The translations under genes and the position numbers were made by a program. Shown here one piece after another: positions 18,272-27,588 of a stretch of 64,000 bases of DNA (position 1 is its first letter; each line of letters begins with the position of its first letter). The DNA is taken from assembly GCF_900220985.1 (NCBI RefSeq), contig NZ_OCPC01000001.1:248001-312000 (forward strand). Direction: 5' to 3'. The DNA comes from Parahoeflea halophila. GTDB taxonomy: Bacteria; Pseudomonadota; Alphaproteobacteria; Rhizobiales; Rhizobiaceae. Under the pieces are notes generated by a model that worked only from the letters and a program-made list of their open reading frames with translations, ran no database searches and was not told the DNA's origin.

Positions 18272-18931
18272 ATGAATGCGTTCGAAGATCTCTATACCAG
18301 ACCCCATCAAGACCGCCGGTGGGGCCTTTGCCTGCTCACCGGCTTGCTGCTGGCTTTATCCCTGACCTTAGCCGCACCAGCTCACGCTGCTGCAAAAAAC
18401 ACCGCTGAACCTGTCACCCAAGTCTACTTCATACGCGGTTTCATGGGGATCTTCTCCACCGGCTTTGACACCATGACCCAAAGCCTCGCCCGGCGGAAGA
18501 TCGAAGCCAAGGTCTACAGCCATCTCGGCGGGTCTGCTCTCAGGGCGAGAATTGCCAGACAGTACAAGCAATCCAGGAGGGGCAAACCCATTGTCATCGT
18601 CGGCCATTCTTTTGGCGGAAACGCTGCGCTGCAGGTTGCCGACAGCCTGCGCAGGGACAACATTCCGGTAGAGCTTGTCATTACCGTGGACCCGACCCGG
18701 GCCGGTCCGCTTTCCACCAACGTCAAGCGCTACGTGAACTACTATTTCTCCAAAAACGGCCTCGGCGCCGAACTCAAGCCCCGGTCCGGCGTGCCGAAAA
18801 GGCGCATCAAAAACATCGACATGCGCGCGCGTACGGATGTTATGGGCGAAGGCGACGACCACTGGACCGTCACCCACAATGAGGCAATCCAGTCGGAAAT
18901 TCTGCGCGCTGTGATACGCGCCGCCCGCTGA
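18272..18931 (+). CDS. secreted or anchored alpha/beta hydrolase, lipase-like
   Basis: 219-residue protein with an N-terminal signal or anchor (hydrophobic residues 18-36, cleavage possible after AHAA). The lipase-type nucleophile elbow GHSFGG (Ser113) follows a VYFIRGFMG oxyanion-like segment. A histidine near the C-terminus (DDHWTVTHNEAI) could complete the triad. The substrate is unknown. Its stop codon abuts the stop of the convergent monooxygenase gene with no base between them. Confidence 0.75.
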   Translation: MNAFEDLYTRPHQDRRWGLCLLTGLLLALSLTLAAPAHAAAKNTAEPVTQVYFIRGFMGIFSTGFDTMTQSLARRKIEAKVYSHLGGSALRARIARQYKQSRRGKPIVIVGHSFGGNAALQVADSLRRDNIPVELVITVDPTRAGPLSTNVKRYVNYYFSKNGLGAELKPRSGVPKRRIKNIDMRARTDVMGEGDDHWTVTHNEAIQSEILRAVIRAAR

Positions 18932-20266
18932 TCATTGCCTTGCAGCACCGGCACCGGCTCGAACTCTTCCGGCGCGCAGGGCTGCCTTGAGCTGTTCTGT
19001 ATATTCATGCACTTCAACCTGAACCGCATGCCGCGGGCTGGCTTTGTAGCGCCGGGCGTCACGCCGGTTGTCCCGCTCGATAAGCGCCGCCATGTTGTCC
19101 GGCCGCTTCCAGGCGCCGGAAATCTCTGCCGCGGCGAGCTTCGCCTGCAAATCGGCGAGCACCCAGATGCAACCGACCGGCTGGATCAGCCCGACAAAAA
19201 ACAGCTTGGGCAGGTCTGCCATCATCATCTTGAGATAGAGCGGAACTTGCGCGGCCTCGCTCCAGTCGGGGCAGACGCCCTCAAGGAATGGCGCACCGAG
19301 CCGGTAGCCCGTCGCCCAGATGATCACATCGAATTCCGCACTGGCGCCGTCATCGAACTTGACCGTCCTGCCCTCGATCCCGCTGATCCCCCGTCGGGGT
19401 GTCACCTTGCCATGGCGGATCCGGTCGAGAATGTCGGTGTTCAGGGTTGGATGATGGCTCAGAACGCGGCCCCGCGGCTGTTGAAGCCCGTAATCCGCGT
19501 AGCGCCCTACCAGCAGCGAGACACCGAACCTGAGGCCAAGGTCACGCACCCATCGCAATGACGGCTTCGACAGCTTGGCGAACTGCCGGTCTATCGGCCG
19601 GCCGCCAAAAAGCTTCGGCACGATGACTTGCGGGCTGCGGATGCTCAGCTCGACGCCATCTGTCACCCGGCTGACGGCCGCTGCGATATCACAGGCCGAA
19701 TTTCCGCCTCCGACAACCAGCACCTTCTTACCCGCGAAACCCTCCGCCTTCTTGTATCGCCCTGCATGCAATTGCTCGCCGGTAAAATCGGCCGCGATAT
19801 CCGGTACCGAGGGGTCTCTGTGGTGACCCGAACAGACGATCAGATAATTCGCGGTCTGGAGGCACGTCCCGTCCGCAGTCTCTAAGGAGATTTCCCAGAC
19901 GCCATCGGACCGCCGCTTCACACCGCTGACCCTGGAGTTCAGCCGGATATACCGGCTCAGCCCGAAATGCGCCTCGTAGCTGCGCATATAGTCGAGAATC
20001 TGCCTGTTGGAGGGATAATCCGGATAGCAATCGGGCATGGGAAAATCGGGAAACTGCGAATACCGCTTCGAGCTGATCGTGTGCGCGCTATCATAGACAC
20101 TTGCTCGATCCGGATCCTCGCTGAAGGCCCAGATACCCCCGGTCTCACCCTGCATCTCATGGCAGATGATGTCGGTGACGCCTGCAGCTACCAGATTCTT
20201 GATTGTCGTCAGACCGGTCGGGCCGGCCCCTACAATGCAAACCCGAACATGATCAAGTCTGTTCAC
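18932..20266 (-). CDS. flavin-containing monooxygenase
   Basis: 444-residue class B flavoprotein monooxygenase. The FAD Rossmann motif GAGPTG is at residues 13-18, the FMO fingerprint FTGEQLHAGRY fits FxGxxxHxxx(Y/F) near residues 162-172, the NADPH motif VVGGGNSACD lies near 182, and the ATGYR motif is near the C-terminal third. Substrates of such enzymes are soft nucleophiles (amines, sulfides) or ketones. It stands alone on the minus strand between purQ and purL. Confidence 0.92.
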   Translation of the reverse strand: MNRLDHVRVCIVGAGPTGLTTIKNLVAAGVTDIICHEMQGETGGIWAFSEDPDRASVYDSAHTISSKRYSQFPDFPMPDCYPDYPSNRQILDYMRSYEAHFGLSRYIRLNSRVSGVKRRSDGVWEISLETADGTCLQTANYLIVCSGHHRDPSVPDIAADFTGEQLHAGRYKKAEGFAGKKVLVVGGGNSACDIAAAVSRVTDGVELSIRSPQVIVPKLFGGRPIDRQFAKLSKPSLRWVRDLGLRFGVSLLVGRYADYGLQQPRGRVLSHHPTLNTDILDRIRHGKVTPRRGISGIEGRTVKFDDGASAEFDVIIWATGYRLGAPFLEGVCPDWSEAAQVPLYLKMMMADLPKLFFVGLIQPVGCIWVLADLQAKLAAAEISGAWKRPDNMAALIERDNRRDARRYKASPRHAVQVEVHEYTEQLKAALRAGRVRAGAGAARQ

Positions 20267-20449
20267 TCTGTCTTCCCGCTCGTGCCCCGGAATTCTCCTT
20301 TGGTTGTTAGCAGTTGCTCCACTGTCTCACAACCATATCCGCCCTTTCCGTCTGTCCGGATGCTGGCGGTTTGGCCACTTGCGCAACCGGGAATCATGCT
20401 ATGCGAAAGCCTCGAACCACATCTGCGATGGCCGGCCCCGGAGAGCCTG

Positions 20450-20827
20450 ATGAAACACTTGCCCATGATGCTCGTCATCGCCTCCTTTATGGCCTTGTCC
20501 GCCTGCGCCCCAGCCTCGGGCCCGCCAGCAGGCACGGGTTCGAACACTTTGGCCGTGGCGACGCTGCAGAAGGTCAACAGCCAGGCCCATGCCTGCTGGC
20601 TCAGCGACAAGGATTTTGCCGAATACGGCATTGTTCCCGAGCTCGATACCACCAGCACGCCACGGCTGCTGATCATTCCGCGCGGCAAGCCGCAATCGCT
20701 GCCCAAGGCGGTCATTGTCGCAAGCGCCGGTAAAGCCCAGTTCTACGGCCCGCTCTCCACCTCGCCGCTCGCCGGCCGCATCAACGGTGACATTTCCCGC
20801 TGGGCTTCTGGCGCCACCGGGTGCTGA
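20450..20827 (+). CDS. small lipoprotein of unknown function
   Basis: 125-residue exported lipoprotein. The signal peptide ends in the lipobox LSAC, with the lipid-modified cysteine at residue 19. The mature part holds an ACWLSDKDFAEYGIVPELD segment and a C-terminal cysteine, which may pair with Cys in ACWLS. No named family recognised; similar small lipoproteins occur before purL in rhizobia. The start is chosen for the clear signal sequence. Confidence 0.72.
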   Translation: MKHLPMMLVIASFMALSACAPASGPPAGTGSNTLAVATLQKVNSQAHACWLSDKDFAEYGIVPELDTTSTPRLLIIPRGKPQSLPKAVIVASAGKAQFYGPLSTSPLAGRINGDISRWASGATGC

Positions 20828-20974
20828 TCGCCGCCGTGAAGGCGGCGCCCACGGATTGAACCCGTCCACAGTTAGGCGCGTTTATTCACCTGAAATCGCA
20901 ATTTGAAGGTGCCAACGGACCCGCCATTGCGCTATAGCCTGCACCAGGCGCAGACAGGAAGGGCGACCACCTCC

Positions 20975-23206
20975 ATGAGCATCCCGAATATCATTCCCAT
21001 CACCGAAGATCTTATCGCGGCTCACGGGCTCAAGCCCGAAGAGTACCAGCGCATACTCGATCTGATCGGGCGTGAACCGAGCTTTACCGAGCTGGGGATT
21101 TTCTCGGCGATGTGGAACGAGCATTGCTCCTACAAGTCATCGAAGAAATGGCTGCGCACATTGCCGACCAGCGGACCGCGGGTGTTGCAGGGCCCCGGCG
21201 AGAATGCCGGTGTGGTTGATATCGGTGACGGCGACTGTGTGGTCTTCAAGATGGAAAGCCACAACCATCCCTCCTATATCGAGCCCTACCAGGGTGCCGC
21301 GACCGGCGTTGGCGGCATCCTGCGCGATGTCTTCACCATGGGCGCCCGCCCGATCGCTGCCATGAACGCGCTCAGATTCGGTGAGCCTGATCACCCGAAG
21401 ACCCGCCACCTGGTTTCCGGCGTTGTTGCCGGTGTCGGCGGCTACGGAAATTCCTTCGGTGTGCCCACGGTCGGCGGCGAAGTCGAGTTCGATTCACGCT
21501 ACAATGGCAACTGCCTGGTCAACGCTTTTGCGGCCGGCATTGCCAGGACCGACGCGATCTTCCTGTCCGAGGCCAAGGGCGTCGGTCTGCCTGTGGTCTA
21601 TCTTGGGGCCAAGACCGGTCGCGACGGTGTCGGCGGCGCCACCATGGCCTCGGCCGAGTTTGACGAGTCCATCGAGGAAAAACGGCCCACCGTGCAGGTC
21701 GGGGACCCCTTCACCGAAAAATGCCTGCTCGAGGCCTGTCTCGAGCTGATGCAGACCGGTGCCGTCATTGCCATTCAGGACATGGGCGCGGCAGGCCTCA
21801 CCTGCTCGGCCGTTGAAATGGGCGCCAAGGGCGATCTCGGCATCGAGCTCGATCTCGACCAGGTGCCGGTGCGCGAAGAGAACATGAGCGCCTACGAGAT
21901 GATGCTGTCGGAAAGCCAGGAGCGCATGCTCATGGTGCTCGAGCCTTCGAAGGAGGAAGTTGCCAAGGCGATCTTTGTCAAATGGGGCCTCGATTTCGCC
22001 GTCGTCGGCAAGACCACCGATGATCTCCGGTTCCGCATCCTGCATCAGGGTGAGGAAGTCGCCAATCTGCCGATCAAGGAACTCGGTGACGAAGCCCCCG
22101 AATATGACCGCGAGTGGCGCGATCTTGGTGGCCTTTCGCCGCTCGACATTAACGATGTCGAGGAGCCGGAAGATTATGGCCAGGCCCTTCTCGACCTGCT
22201 CGGCTCGCCCAACAACGCATCCAGGCGTTGGGTCTGGGAGCAGTACGACACGCTGATACAGGGCAATTCGCTGCAAATCCCCGGCGGCGATGCCGGTGTT
22301 GTGCGGGTCGAAGGCCACGCCACCAAGGCGCTGGCCTTCTCGTCCGACGTGACCCCGCGCTATGTCGAGGCCAATCCCTACGAGGGTGGCAAGCAGGCAG
22401 TTGCCGAGTGTTGGCGCAATCTTACCGCCACCGGCGCCGAACCGCTGGCCTCGACCGACAATCTCAATTTCGGCAATCCCGAACGGCCCGAGATCATGGG
22501 CCAGCTGGTGATGGCCATCCAGGGCATCGGCGAAGCCTGCACCGCGCTCGATTTCCCCATCGTTTCGGGCAATGTCTCGCTCTACAACGAGACCAATGGA
22601 GAAGCCATTCTGCCGACACCGACCATTGGCGGCGTCGGCCTGATCGAAGACTGGTCCAAGATGGCCCGCGTCGGCGGCGCCAGCGCCGGAGACGCGGTGA
22701 TCCTGATCGGCGGCGATTGCAGCCATCTCGGCCAGTCGGCCTGGATGCGCGACTGCCTTGGCCGATCAGAAGGCGCACCACCGCCGGTCGACCTCATGGA
22801 AGAACGCCGCAATGGCGATTTCGTCCGCTCGGCAATCCGCAACGGCCAGGTGACCTCCTGCCACGACATCTCATCCGGCGGCCTCGCTGCCACGCTGGCT
22901 GAAATGGTCATGGCCTCCGATCTCGGCATGCAGCTTGACCTGTCAAATTGCCACGGCCCGGCCCATGGGCTGCTGTTTGGCGAGGATCAGGCGCGCTACG
23001 TCATCACGGTCCCGTCGGATCTGGCAAACTACATCATGGCCAGCGCAGAAGGCGCGGGCATCCCCTTCCGTCAGCTCGGGACAATGTCCGGCGACAGCCT
23101 TGAGATCGAAGGCCTGTTGTCGCTCCCCATATCCACATTGCGCGCCACCCATGAATCGTGGTTTCCTGCCTTCATGGACGTCCCCGAAGCGCTGGCCGCA
23201 GAATAA
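20975..23206 (+). CDS. purL: phosphoribosylformylglycinamidine synthase subunit PurL
   Basis: 743-residue small-type PurL, the ATP-dependent synthase subunit of FGAM synthase that works with PurS and PurQ. Early motifs are [14 protein letters not shown] and the ATP segment [30 protein letters not shown] and the second half GNVSLYNET are typical. The start is the ATG before [12 protein letters not shown], giving the expected length. bolA follows after 20 bases. Confidence 0.97.
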   Translation: MSIPNIIPITEDLIAAHGLKPEEYQRILDLIGREPSFTELGIFSAMWNEHCSYKSSKKWLRTLPTSGPRVLQGPGENAGVVDIGDGDCVVFKMESHNHPSYIEPYQGAATGVGGILRDVFTMGARPIAAMNALRFGEPDHPKTRHLVSGVVAGVGGYGNSFGVPTVGGEVEFDSRYNGNCLVNAFAAGIARTDAIFLSEAKGVGLPVVYLGAKTGRDGVGGATMASAEFDESIEEKRPTVQVGDPFTEKCLLEACLELMQTGAVIAIQDMGAAGLTCSAVEMGAKGDLGIELDLDQVPVREENMSAYEMMLSESQERMLMVLEPSKEEVAKAIFVKWGLDFAVVGKTTDDLRFRILHQGEEVANLPIKELGDEAPEYDREWRDLGGLSPLDINDVEEPEDYGQALLDLLGSPNNASRRWVWEQYDTLIQGNSLQIPGGDAGVVRVEGHATKALAFSSDVTPRYVEANPYEGGKQAVAECWRNLTATGAEPLASTDNLNFGNPERPEIMGQLVMAIQGIGEACTALDFPIVSGNVSLYNETNGEAILPTPTIGGVGLIEDWSKMARVGGASAGDAVILIGGDCSHLGQSAWMRDCLGRSEGAPPPVDLMEERRNGDFVRSAIRNGQVTSCHDISSGGLAATLAEMVMASDLGMQLDLSNCHGPAHGLLFGEDQARYVITVPSDLANYIMASAEGAGIPFRQLGTMSGDSLEIEGLLSLPISTLRATHESWFPAFMDVPEALAAE

Positions 23207-23226
23207 CCCAATCAGGAGCCTACCCC

Positions 23227-23460
23227 ATGCCAATGAATGCTGGCGACATCGAGAAACTCATCAAGACCGGGATTCCTGACGCCAAGGTCACCATCCGCGA
23301 TCTTGCCGGCGACGGCGATCATTATGCTGCCGAAGTCGTCTCCGAAAGCTTCCGCGGCAAGAGCCGGGTGCAGCAGCACCAGATGGTCTACAACGCGCTG
23401 GAAGGCAACATGGGCGGCGTCCTGCACGCATTGGCGCTGCAGACCAGCGTCCCGGAATAA
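23227..23460 (+). CDS. BolA family protein
   Basis: 77-residue BolA-like protein. The conserved histidine in GDHYAAEVVSESFRGKSRVQQHQMVYNAL and the FRGKSRVQQH motif are intact. BolA proteins bind a [2Fe-2S] cluster shared with CGFS glutaredoxins and act in Fe-S delivery or iron sensing. The monothiol glutaredoxin gene lies about 1 kb downstream, separated only by an opposite-strand gene, so the two probably form a pair. It follows purL closely and ends at a hairpin terminator. Confidence 0.9.
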   Translation: MPMNAGDIEKLIKTGIPDAKVTIRDLAGDGDHYAAEVVSESFRGKSRVQQHQMVYNALEGNMGGVLHALALQTSVPE

Positions 23461-23469
23461 GGCTGTCTG

Positions 23470-23496
23470 GCGGAGGCCATAAAGCCTCCGCGGGTT
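23470..23496 (+). terminator. hairpin after bolA
   Basis: Perfect 8-base stem GCGGAGGC (23470-23477) and GCCTCCGC (23484-23491) with a six-base loop, followed by GGGTTT. Likely terminator of the purL-bolA unit. Confidence 0.65.
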
Positions 23497-24336
23497 TCAG
23501 TCCTCAATTCTGTCGAACACCGCGACAACCGGCCCTGCCGGTTCACCCGCATCGATTTCCATATGTGTGCCCCAGGCAAGGCTCGAGACCGCGCCGTCGA
23601 AGAACAGCGCGTTCTCGCACTCTGCGATGTCGCGGAACAGGCGTGCGAAAGAGCCCAGACTGACCTCGTCGCGGGTGATTGCCAGCACGATGCTGCCATC
23701 AGCGCGCACGCCGACGCCGTTGCGGATATATCTCGATGTCCCGTCCGGCAGGAACCGGGGATGGACCTCCCCTTCGATCAGCAGCATCGGCCCGGACTGT
23801 GTAGCGAATTCGGGCACCATCCCCGCCGCCCGGTAGGCTTCCGTCTCCATCACTCCGGCAGTTCCGTTCGCACCGACAAAGAACACGCCGTTGGGTTTGA
23901 GAAAGAAATTGCCGAATCCCTCTTCCGTGTTCAGGGGCGCAAGTTCGGTGCTGTCCTCGACATAAAGTCCGACCGGCGTCATGTCTGCATGATACATGCC
24001 GGCATTCATCGCCAGTACCGGTGTCCGTCCGGCCGCCGCCAGTGCCGTGACCGCCTTGGAGACACTGCCAAGCACCTCGCCATCGGGACCGCGATAGATG
24101 AGCCTGATGTCGTGATCACCCGGGTCGGCCGTGCACAGCACCGCGCGCGAACCCTCGAACACTATTTCCTCACAGATTTCGGGTTTCTTGGTCATCTTCA
24201 TGCTCCCGGGTTCTTCCGGCTTCTGAGTTGCGGGAGGAACACGGGCTGGCGGCGGAGACACCATGCTCCAAGCCGCCCACATACCGGCCGCGGCCAGCAA
24301 GAACAGGACAGAATAACCGGCGCGACGCATCCTCAT
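23497..24336 (-). CDS. DUF2233 / phosphodiester glycosidase family protein
   Basis: 279-residue protein with an N-terminal membrane anchor or signal (residues 8-26) and a proline-rich linker. The core from about 50 matches DUF2233/NAGPA: LAMNAGMYHADMTPVGLYVED, GNFFLKPNGVFFV and the C-terminal LFFDGAVSSLAW. The fold is that of phosphodiester glycosidase (mannose-6-phosphate uncovering enzyme), so a periplasmic glycosidase role is inferred. It is the only minus-strand gene between bolA and grxD. Confidence 0.85.
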   Translation of the reverse strand: MRMRRAGYSVLFLLAAAGMWAAWSMVSPPPARVPPATQKPEEPGSMKMTKKPEICEEIVFEGSRAVLCTADPGDHDIRLIYRGPDGEVLGSVSKAVTALAAAGRTPVLAMNAGMYHADMTPVGLYVEDSTELAPLNTEEGFGNFFLKPNGVFFVGANGTAGVMETEAYRAAGMVPEFATQSGPMLLIEGEVHPRFLPDGTSRYIRNGVGVRADGSIVLAITRDEVSLGSFARLFRDIAECENALFFDGAVSSLAWGTHMEIDAGEPAGPVVAVFDRIED

Positions 24337-24435
24337 CCGATCACTTATAGAGCGCGCCTTCTTGTCTTGTCATGCCGCCCGCGTTATCTGAGGGGTAACA
24401 AATATCGTGGCCACGCGCTCTGAAAGGATCCAACG

Positions 24436-24768
<333 letters not shown>

Positions 24769-24791
24769 GCTTTCTTTCTTCATGACACGGC

Positions 24792-24818
24792 AAGAGGCGG
24801 ATTTTCCGCCTCTTTTCG
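24792..24818 (+). terminator. rho-independent terminator of grxD
   Basis: Stem AAGAGGCGG (24792-24800) with CCGCCTCTT (24806-24814) and an ATTTT loop, followed by TTCGTTT. Confidence 0.85.
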
Positions 24819-24883
24819 TTTCAGCTGCCTGGAAAATCCATTACCCTACACCTGACCAGACCACGACGACTGGAGACGCGAGC

Positions 24884-25366
24884 ATGACCTGGACCATCTA
24901 CCTCTCGGGCGAAATTCACACCGACTGGCGCGACCAGATCGAGGCAGGCGCGACGCAGGCAGGATTGCCGGTCGCCTTCAATGCGCCCGTCACCCACCAC
25001 GAAGCCTCCGACGACGTCGGCGTTGCAATCCTTGGTGCCGAACCGAACAAGTTCTGGCATGACCACAAGGGCGCCCAGATCAACGCCATCCGCACCCGCA
25101 CGCTGATTGAGAAGGCTGACATCGTAGTGGTCCGCTTCGGCGAAAAATACAAACAGTGGAATGCAGCCTTCGACGCGGGATTCGCTGCAGCGCTCGGCAA
25201 GCCGCTGATCATCCTGCACCAGGACGAACACGCCCACGCACTCAAGGAAGTCGACGCCGCGGCCCTCGCCGTCGCCAAGACCCCGGATCAGGTGGTCGCC
25301 ATCCTCAGCTATGTCATCAACGGCGAATTGTCCGGCTACACCGGAGCACAGGACGCCGCACAATGA
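24884..25366 (+). CDS. YtoQ family protein
   Basis: 160-residue protein of the YtoQ family, with the N-terminal TWTIYLSGEIHTDWR segment, FNAPVTHHEASDD and the KYKQWNAAFDAGFAAALGKPLI stretch. The fold is like nucleoside 2-deoxyribosyltransferases; function is not established. The start at 24884 matches the family N-terminus. Its stop overlaps the next ATG (ATGA), coupling it to DUF2461. Confidence 0.85.
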   Translation: MTWTIYLSGEIHTDWRDQIEAGATQAGLPVAFNAPVTHHEASDDVGVAILGAEPNKFWHDHKGAQINAIRTRTLIEKADIVVVRFGEKYKQWNAAFDAGFAAALGKPLIILHQDEHAHALKEVDAAALAVAKTPDQVVAILSYVINGELSGYTGAQDAAQ

Positions 25367-26076
25367 GCAGCGGGGCCTATCACGGTTTTGGTGACAAGGC
25401 CCTGCCCTTCCTGAAGGCCCTCGGCTTTCACCAGAACCGCGAATGGTTTCACGACAACAAGGCCATCTTCGAAGAGCATCTCAACGAGCCGCGCGGACAG
25501 CTGATCGACGATCTGGCCGCACGTCTGGCTTCGCGGAAGATCCCGCTTACCTGCCATCGCAAGACCTCAACCTTCCGGATCAACCGCGACGTCCGGTTTG
25601 CAAAGGAAAAGCACCCCTACAATACCCATGTCAGCGCGGTCATCACCCGTTCCGGCACCAAGAAGGACCAGGGTCTGCTTTATTTCCATGTCTCGCCAGA
25701 GGAGTGCTTTCTCGCCGTCGGCTTCTATTCGATGGAGTCGGACGAGCTGCGTGCCTTCCGTGAAGCCATCGTTGCGCGCAAGCCGCAATTCGACGCAACC
25801 CTTGAGCCCTTGCTCGCGCTCGGTTTCGCCTTTGATCTCGAAAACAGCCTCAAGCGGACCCCACGTGGGTTTGAGGCCATCACCGACCCTGCCCTGCTAG
25901 AGCTGCTGAGACTCAGACACCTGACCCTGTCGCGCCGCTTTACGAAGGACCGGCTTGACGGCACCGCCCTGCTCGATGATCTGACCGAGCTCGCCGAAGC
26001 CGCGCAGCCCTTCCTCAATTTCGGCTGGCGTGTCATCGACCCGGTTCGCGCTGCCCGCGAAGAAGCCAGTAAATAG
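25363..26076 (+). CDS. DUF2461 (TIGR02453) family protein
   Basis: 237-residue DUF2461 protein. Marks are FLKALGFHQNREWFHDNKAIFEEH at residues 16-39, STFRINRDVRFAKEKHPYNTH near 67-87, and GFYSMESDELRAFR. The family is widespread and uncharacterised. It starts inside the stop of ytoQ, a pairing that suggests shared expression. Confidence 0.9.
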   Translation: MSSGAYHGFGDKALPFLKALGFHQNREWFHDNKAIFEEHLNEPRGQLIDDLAARLASRKIPLTCHRKTSTFRINRDVRFAKEKHPYNTHVSAVITRSGTKKDQGLLYFHVSPEECFLAVGFYSMESDELRAFREAIVARKPQFDATLEPLLALGFAFDLENSLKRTPRGFEAITDPALLELLRLRHLTLSRRFTKDRLDGTALLDDLTELAEAAQPFLNFGWRVIDPVRAAREEASK

Positions 26077-26127
26077 GAAAGAAATGTCGATGCCTCTGGA
26101 CAGCGGCGGCTTGCTGCAACCTCGAGT

Positions 26128-27174
26128 CTAACCGGTTGCAACTGGCACGACTTCGACCGCAGCTCCGGCCGTCGCTGATCTGGAGATAGCCTCGATGAGC
26201 AAGTGCACCTTCAATGCTTCCCGGCCGGTAACCAGAGGGGCGCGTTGCTCGTGGATCGCCATCGCGAAATCAGCGATCAGGGCCCTGTGCCAGTCACAGG
26301 GAAACTCCATCGGGTCGGCGCCGCCGCCGGTGCCTGCGGGTTCGTCTGTCTGCTCGGTGCGTCCGTCGCGCCAGACGACATCGAGCCGCCCGCCGCGCAA
26401 TGTCGCTGTTGCCAGCGTGCCATCAAGCACAATGCTCTCGGTGCCGCCGGGATAGGTTGCCGTCGTTGCCACGATCGAGCCCACGGCCCCGGATGCGAAG
26501 CGAATGCCTGCGGTGGCGAAATTTTCCGTTTCCATGCTGTGCACCGCCGTCGTGGCAGTCAGCGCCTGTACCATCTTCGCAGGCCCCGTCAGGCTCAGCA
26601 TCAGGTCCAGCACGTGGATTGCCTGACTGATAAGCACCCCGCCACCGTCTCGCGCGTAGGTGCCCCGCTCCGGCTGATCGTAATAGGCCTGATCCCGCCA
26701 CCACGGAACTTCGACGCGCACCAGCGCGATATCTCCGAGCTCTCCGGCTTGAACCAGGGCTTTCAACCGCATCGCCCCAGCCCGGAACCGGTGTTGCAGC
26801 ACGATCCCCAACTGCACCTTGTGGCGTTCGCAGATTGCGACGAGGTTTTCGGCCGCCGGAAGCGTTCGTTCGACCGGCTTTTCCATCAAAATGTGCTTGC
26901 CTGCTTGCGCCATCATCTCGACGATTTCCAGCCGCTGGTCCGGCGGCGTCGTAACTAGCACCCCGTCGACGCTTGAATCGCCTGCTATCTGTTCAAGACT
27001 GTCAAAAACCCGGCAGCCTTCCTGACCGGCCACGTCCTCGGCCCTGGCGCGGGTGCGGTTGTAGACCCCAGCCAGTCCGGCGGGACAGGAGGGATCCCGC
27101 AATGCTTCCCGATGTGGCTTGGTCGCCATGCCGAGCCCGATAAGCGCAAGCCGAAGCGGTTTGATGTCTGGCAT
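26128..27174 (-). CDS. Gfo/Idh/MocA family oxidoreductase
   Basis: 348-residue NAD(P)-dependent sugar or cyclitol dehydrogenase-type protein. The N-terminal Rossmann segment LALIGLGMATKPHREAL is followed by the EKPVERTL motif near residue 98, whose lysine is catalytic in the family. The GGVLISQAIHVLDLML histidine region is also present. No sugar transporter or catabolic genes are adjacent, so the substrate remains open. It is monocistronic and convergent with DUF2461. Confidence 0.88.
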   Translation of the reverse strand: MPDIKPLRLALIGLGMATKPHREALRDPSCPAGLAGVYNRTRARAEDVAGQEGCRVFDSLEQIAGDSSVDGVLVTTPPDQRLEIVEMMAQAGKHILMEKPVERTLPAAENLVAICERHKVQLGIVLQHRFRAGAMRLKALVQAGELGDIALVRVEVPWWRDQAYYDQPERGTYARDGGGVLISQAIHVLDLMLSLTGPAKMVQALTATTAVHSMETENFATAGIRFASGAVGSIVATTATYPGGTESIVLDGTLATATLRGGRLDVVWRDGRTEQTDEPAGTGGGADPMEFPCDWHRALIADFAMAIHEQRAPLVTGREALKVHLLIEAISRSATAGAAVEVVPVATG

Positions 27175-27573
27175 CTACACTCCCCAATTTTCACCGATAT
27201 TGTCTGCACACCCTGCATCTCTAAAGCAGCAGCTCCCCTGATCACCGCGGAATGTAGCTGCTTCGCAGCAGGTCCCAAACCATCCGATTGCGCGCCGGAA
27301 GAATTCTGCTCCTCGGTCCGCCTCACCTCTCCATTGCCTGACAGACGAGTACCCGGCGGCTGACCTGATCACAATTTGATGCAATACATTCCCCTGTAAT
27401 TCACAGGCTTGCCCGAAAACTGTGCCGGGTCTATGTACGATGCTGGCACCGGTTACGACGGCCCGCCTTTTGAGTCCCGTATTCCCGATATTTCCGGCAC
27501 GATTGCCCGATTGACGCAACTGGGATCGAGCATTGCAATAAACGGCTGCGCAAGCGCATCCTGTTTCGATTAG
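27175..27573. other. intergenic region between divergent genes
   Basis: About 400 bases upstream of both the oxidoreductase (-) and the Bcr/CflA transporter (+). It must hold their promoters. I see only a short dyad, GCTG-CTTCG-CAGC near 27259-27271, and no gene-like coding or family match. Confidence 0.5.
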
Positions 27574-27588
27574 GTGGAATTCATTTCA

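Noticed and set aside
20263-20715. 150-codon minus-strand frame
   Set aside because: Antisense to the lipoprotein gene, which has a clean signal peptide and lipobox.
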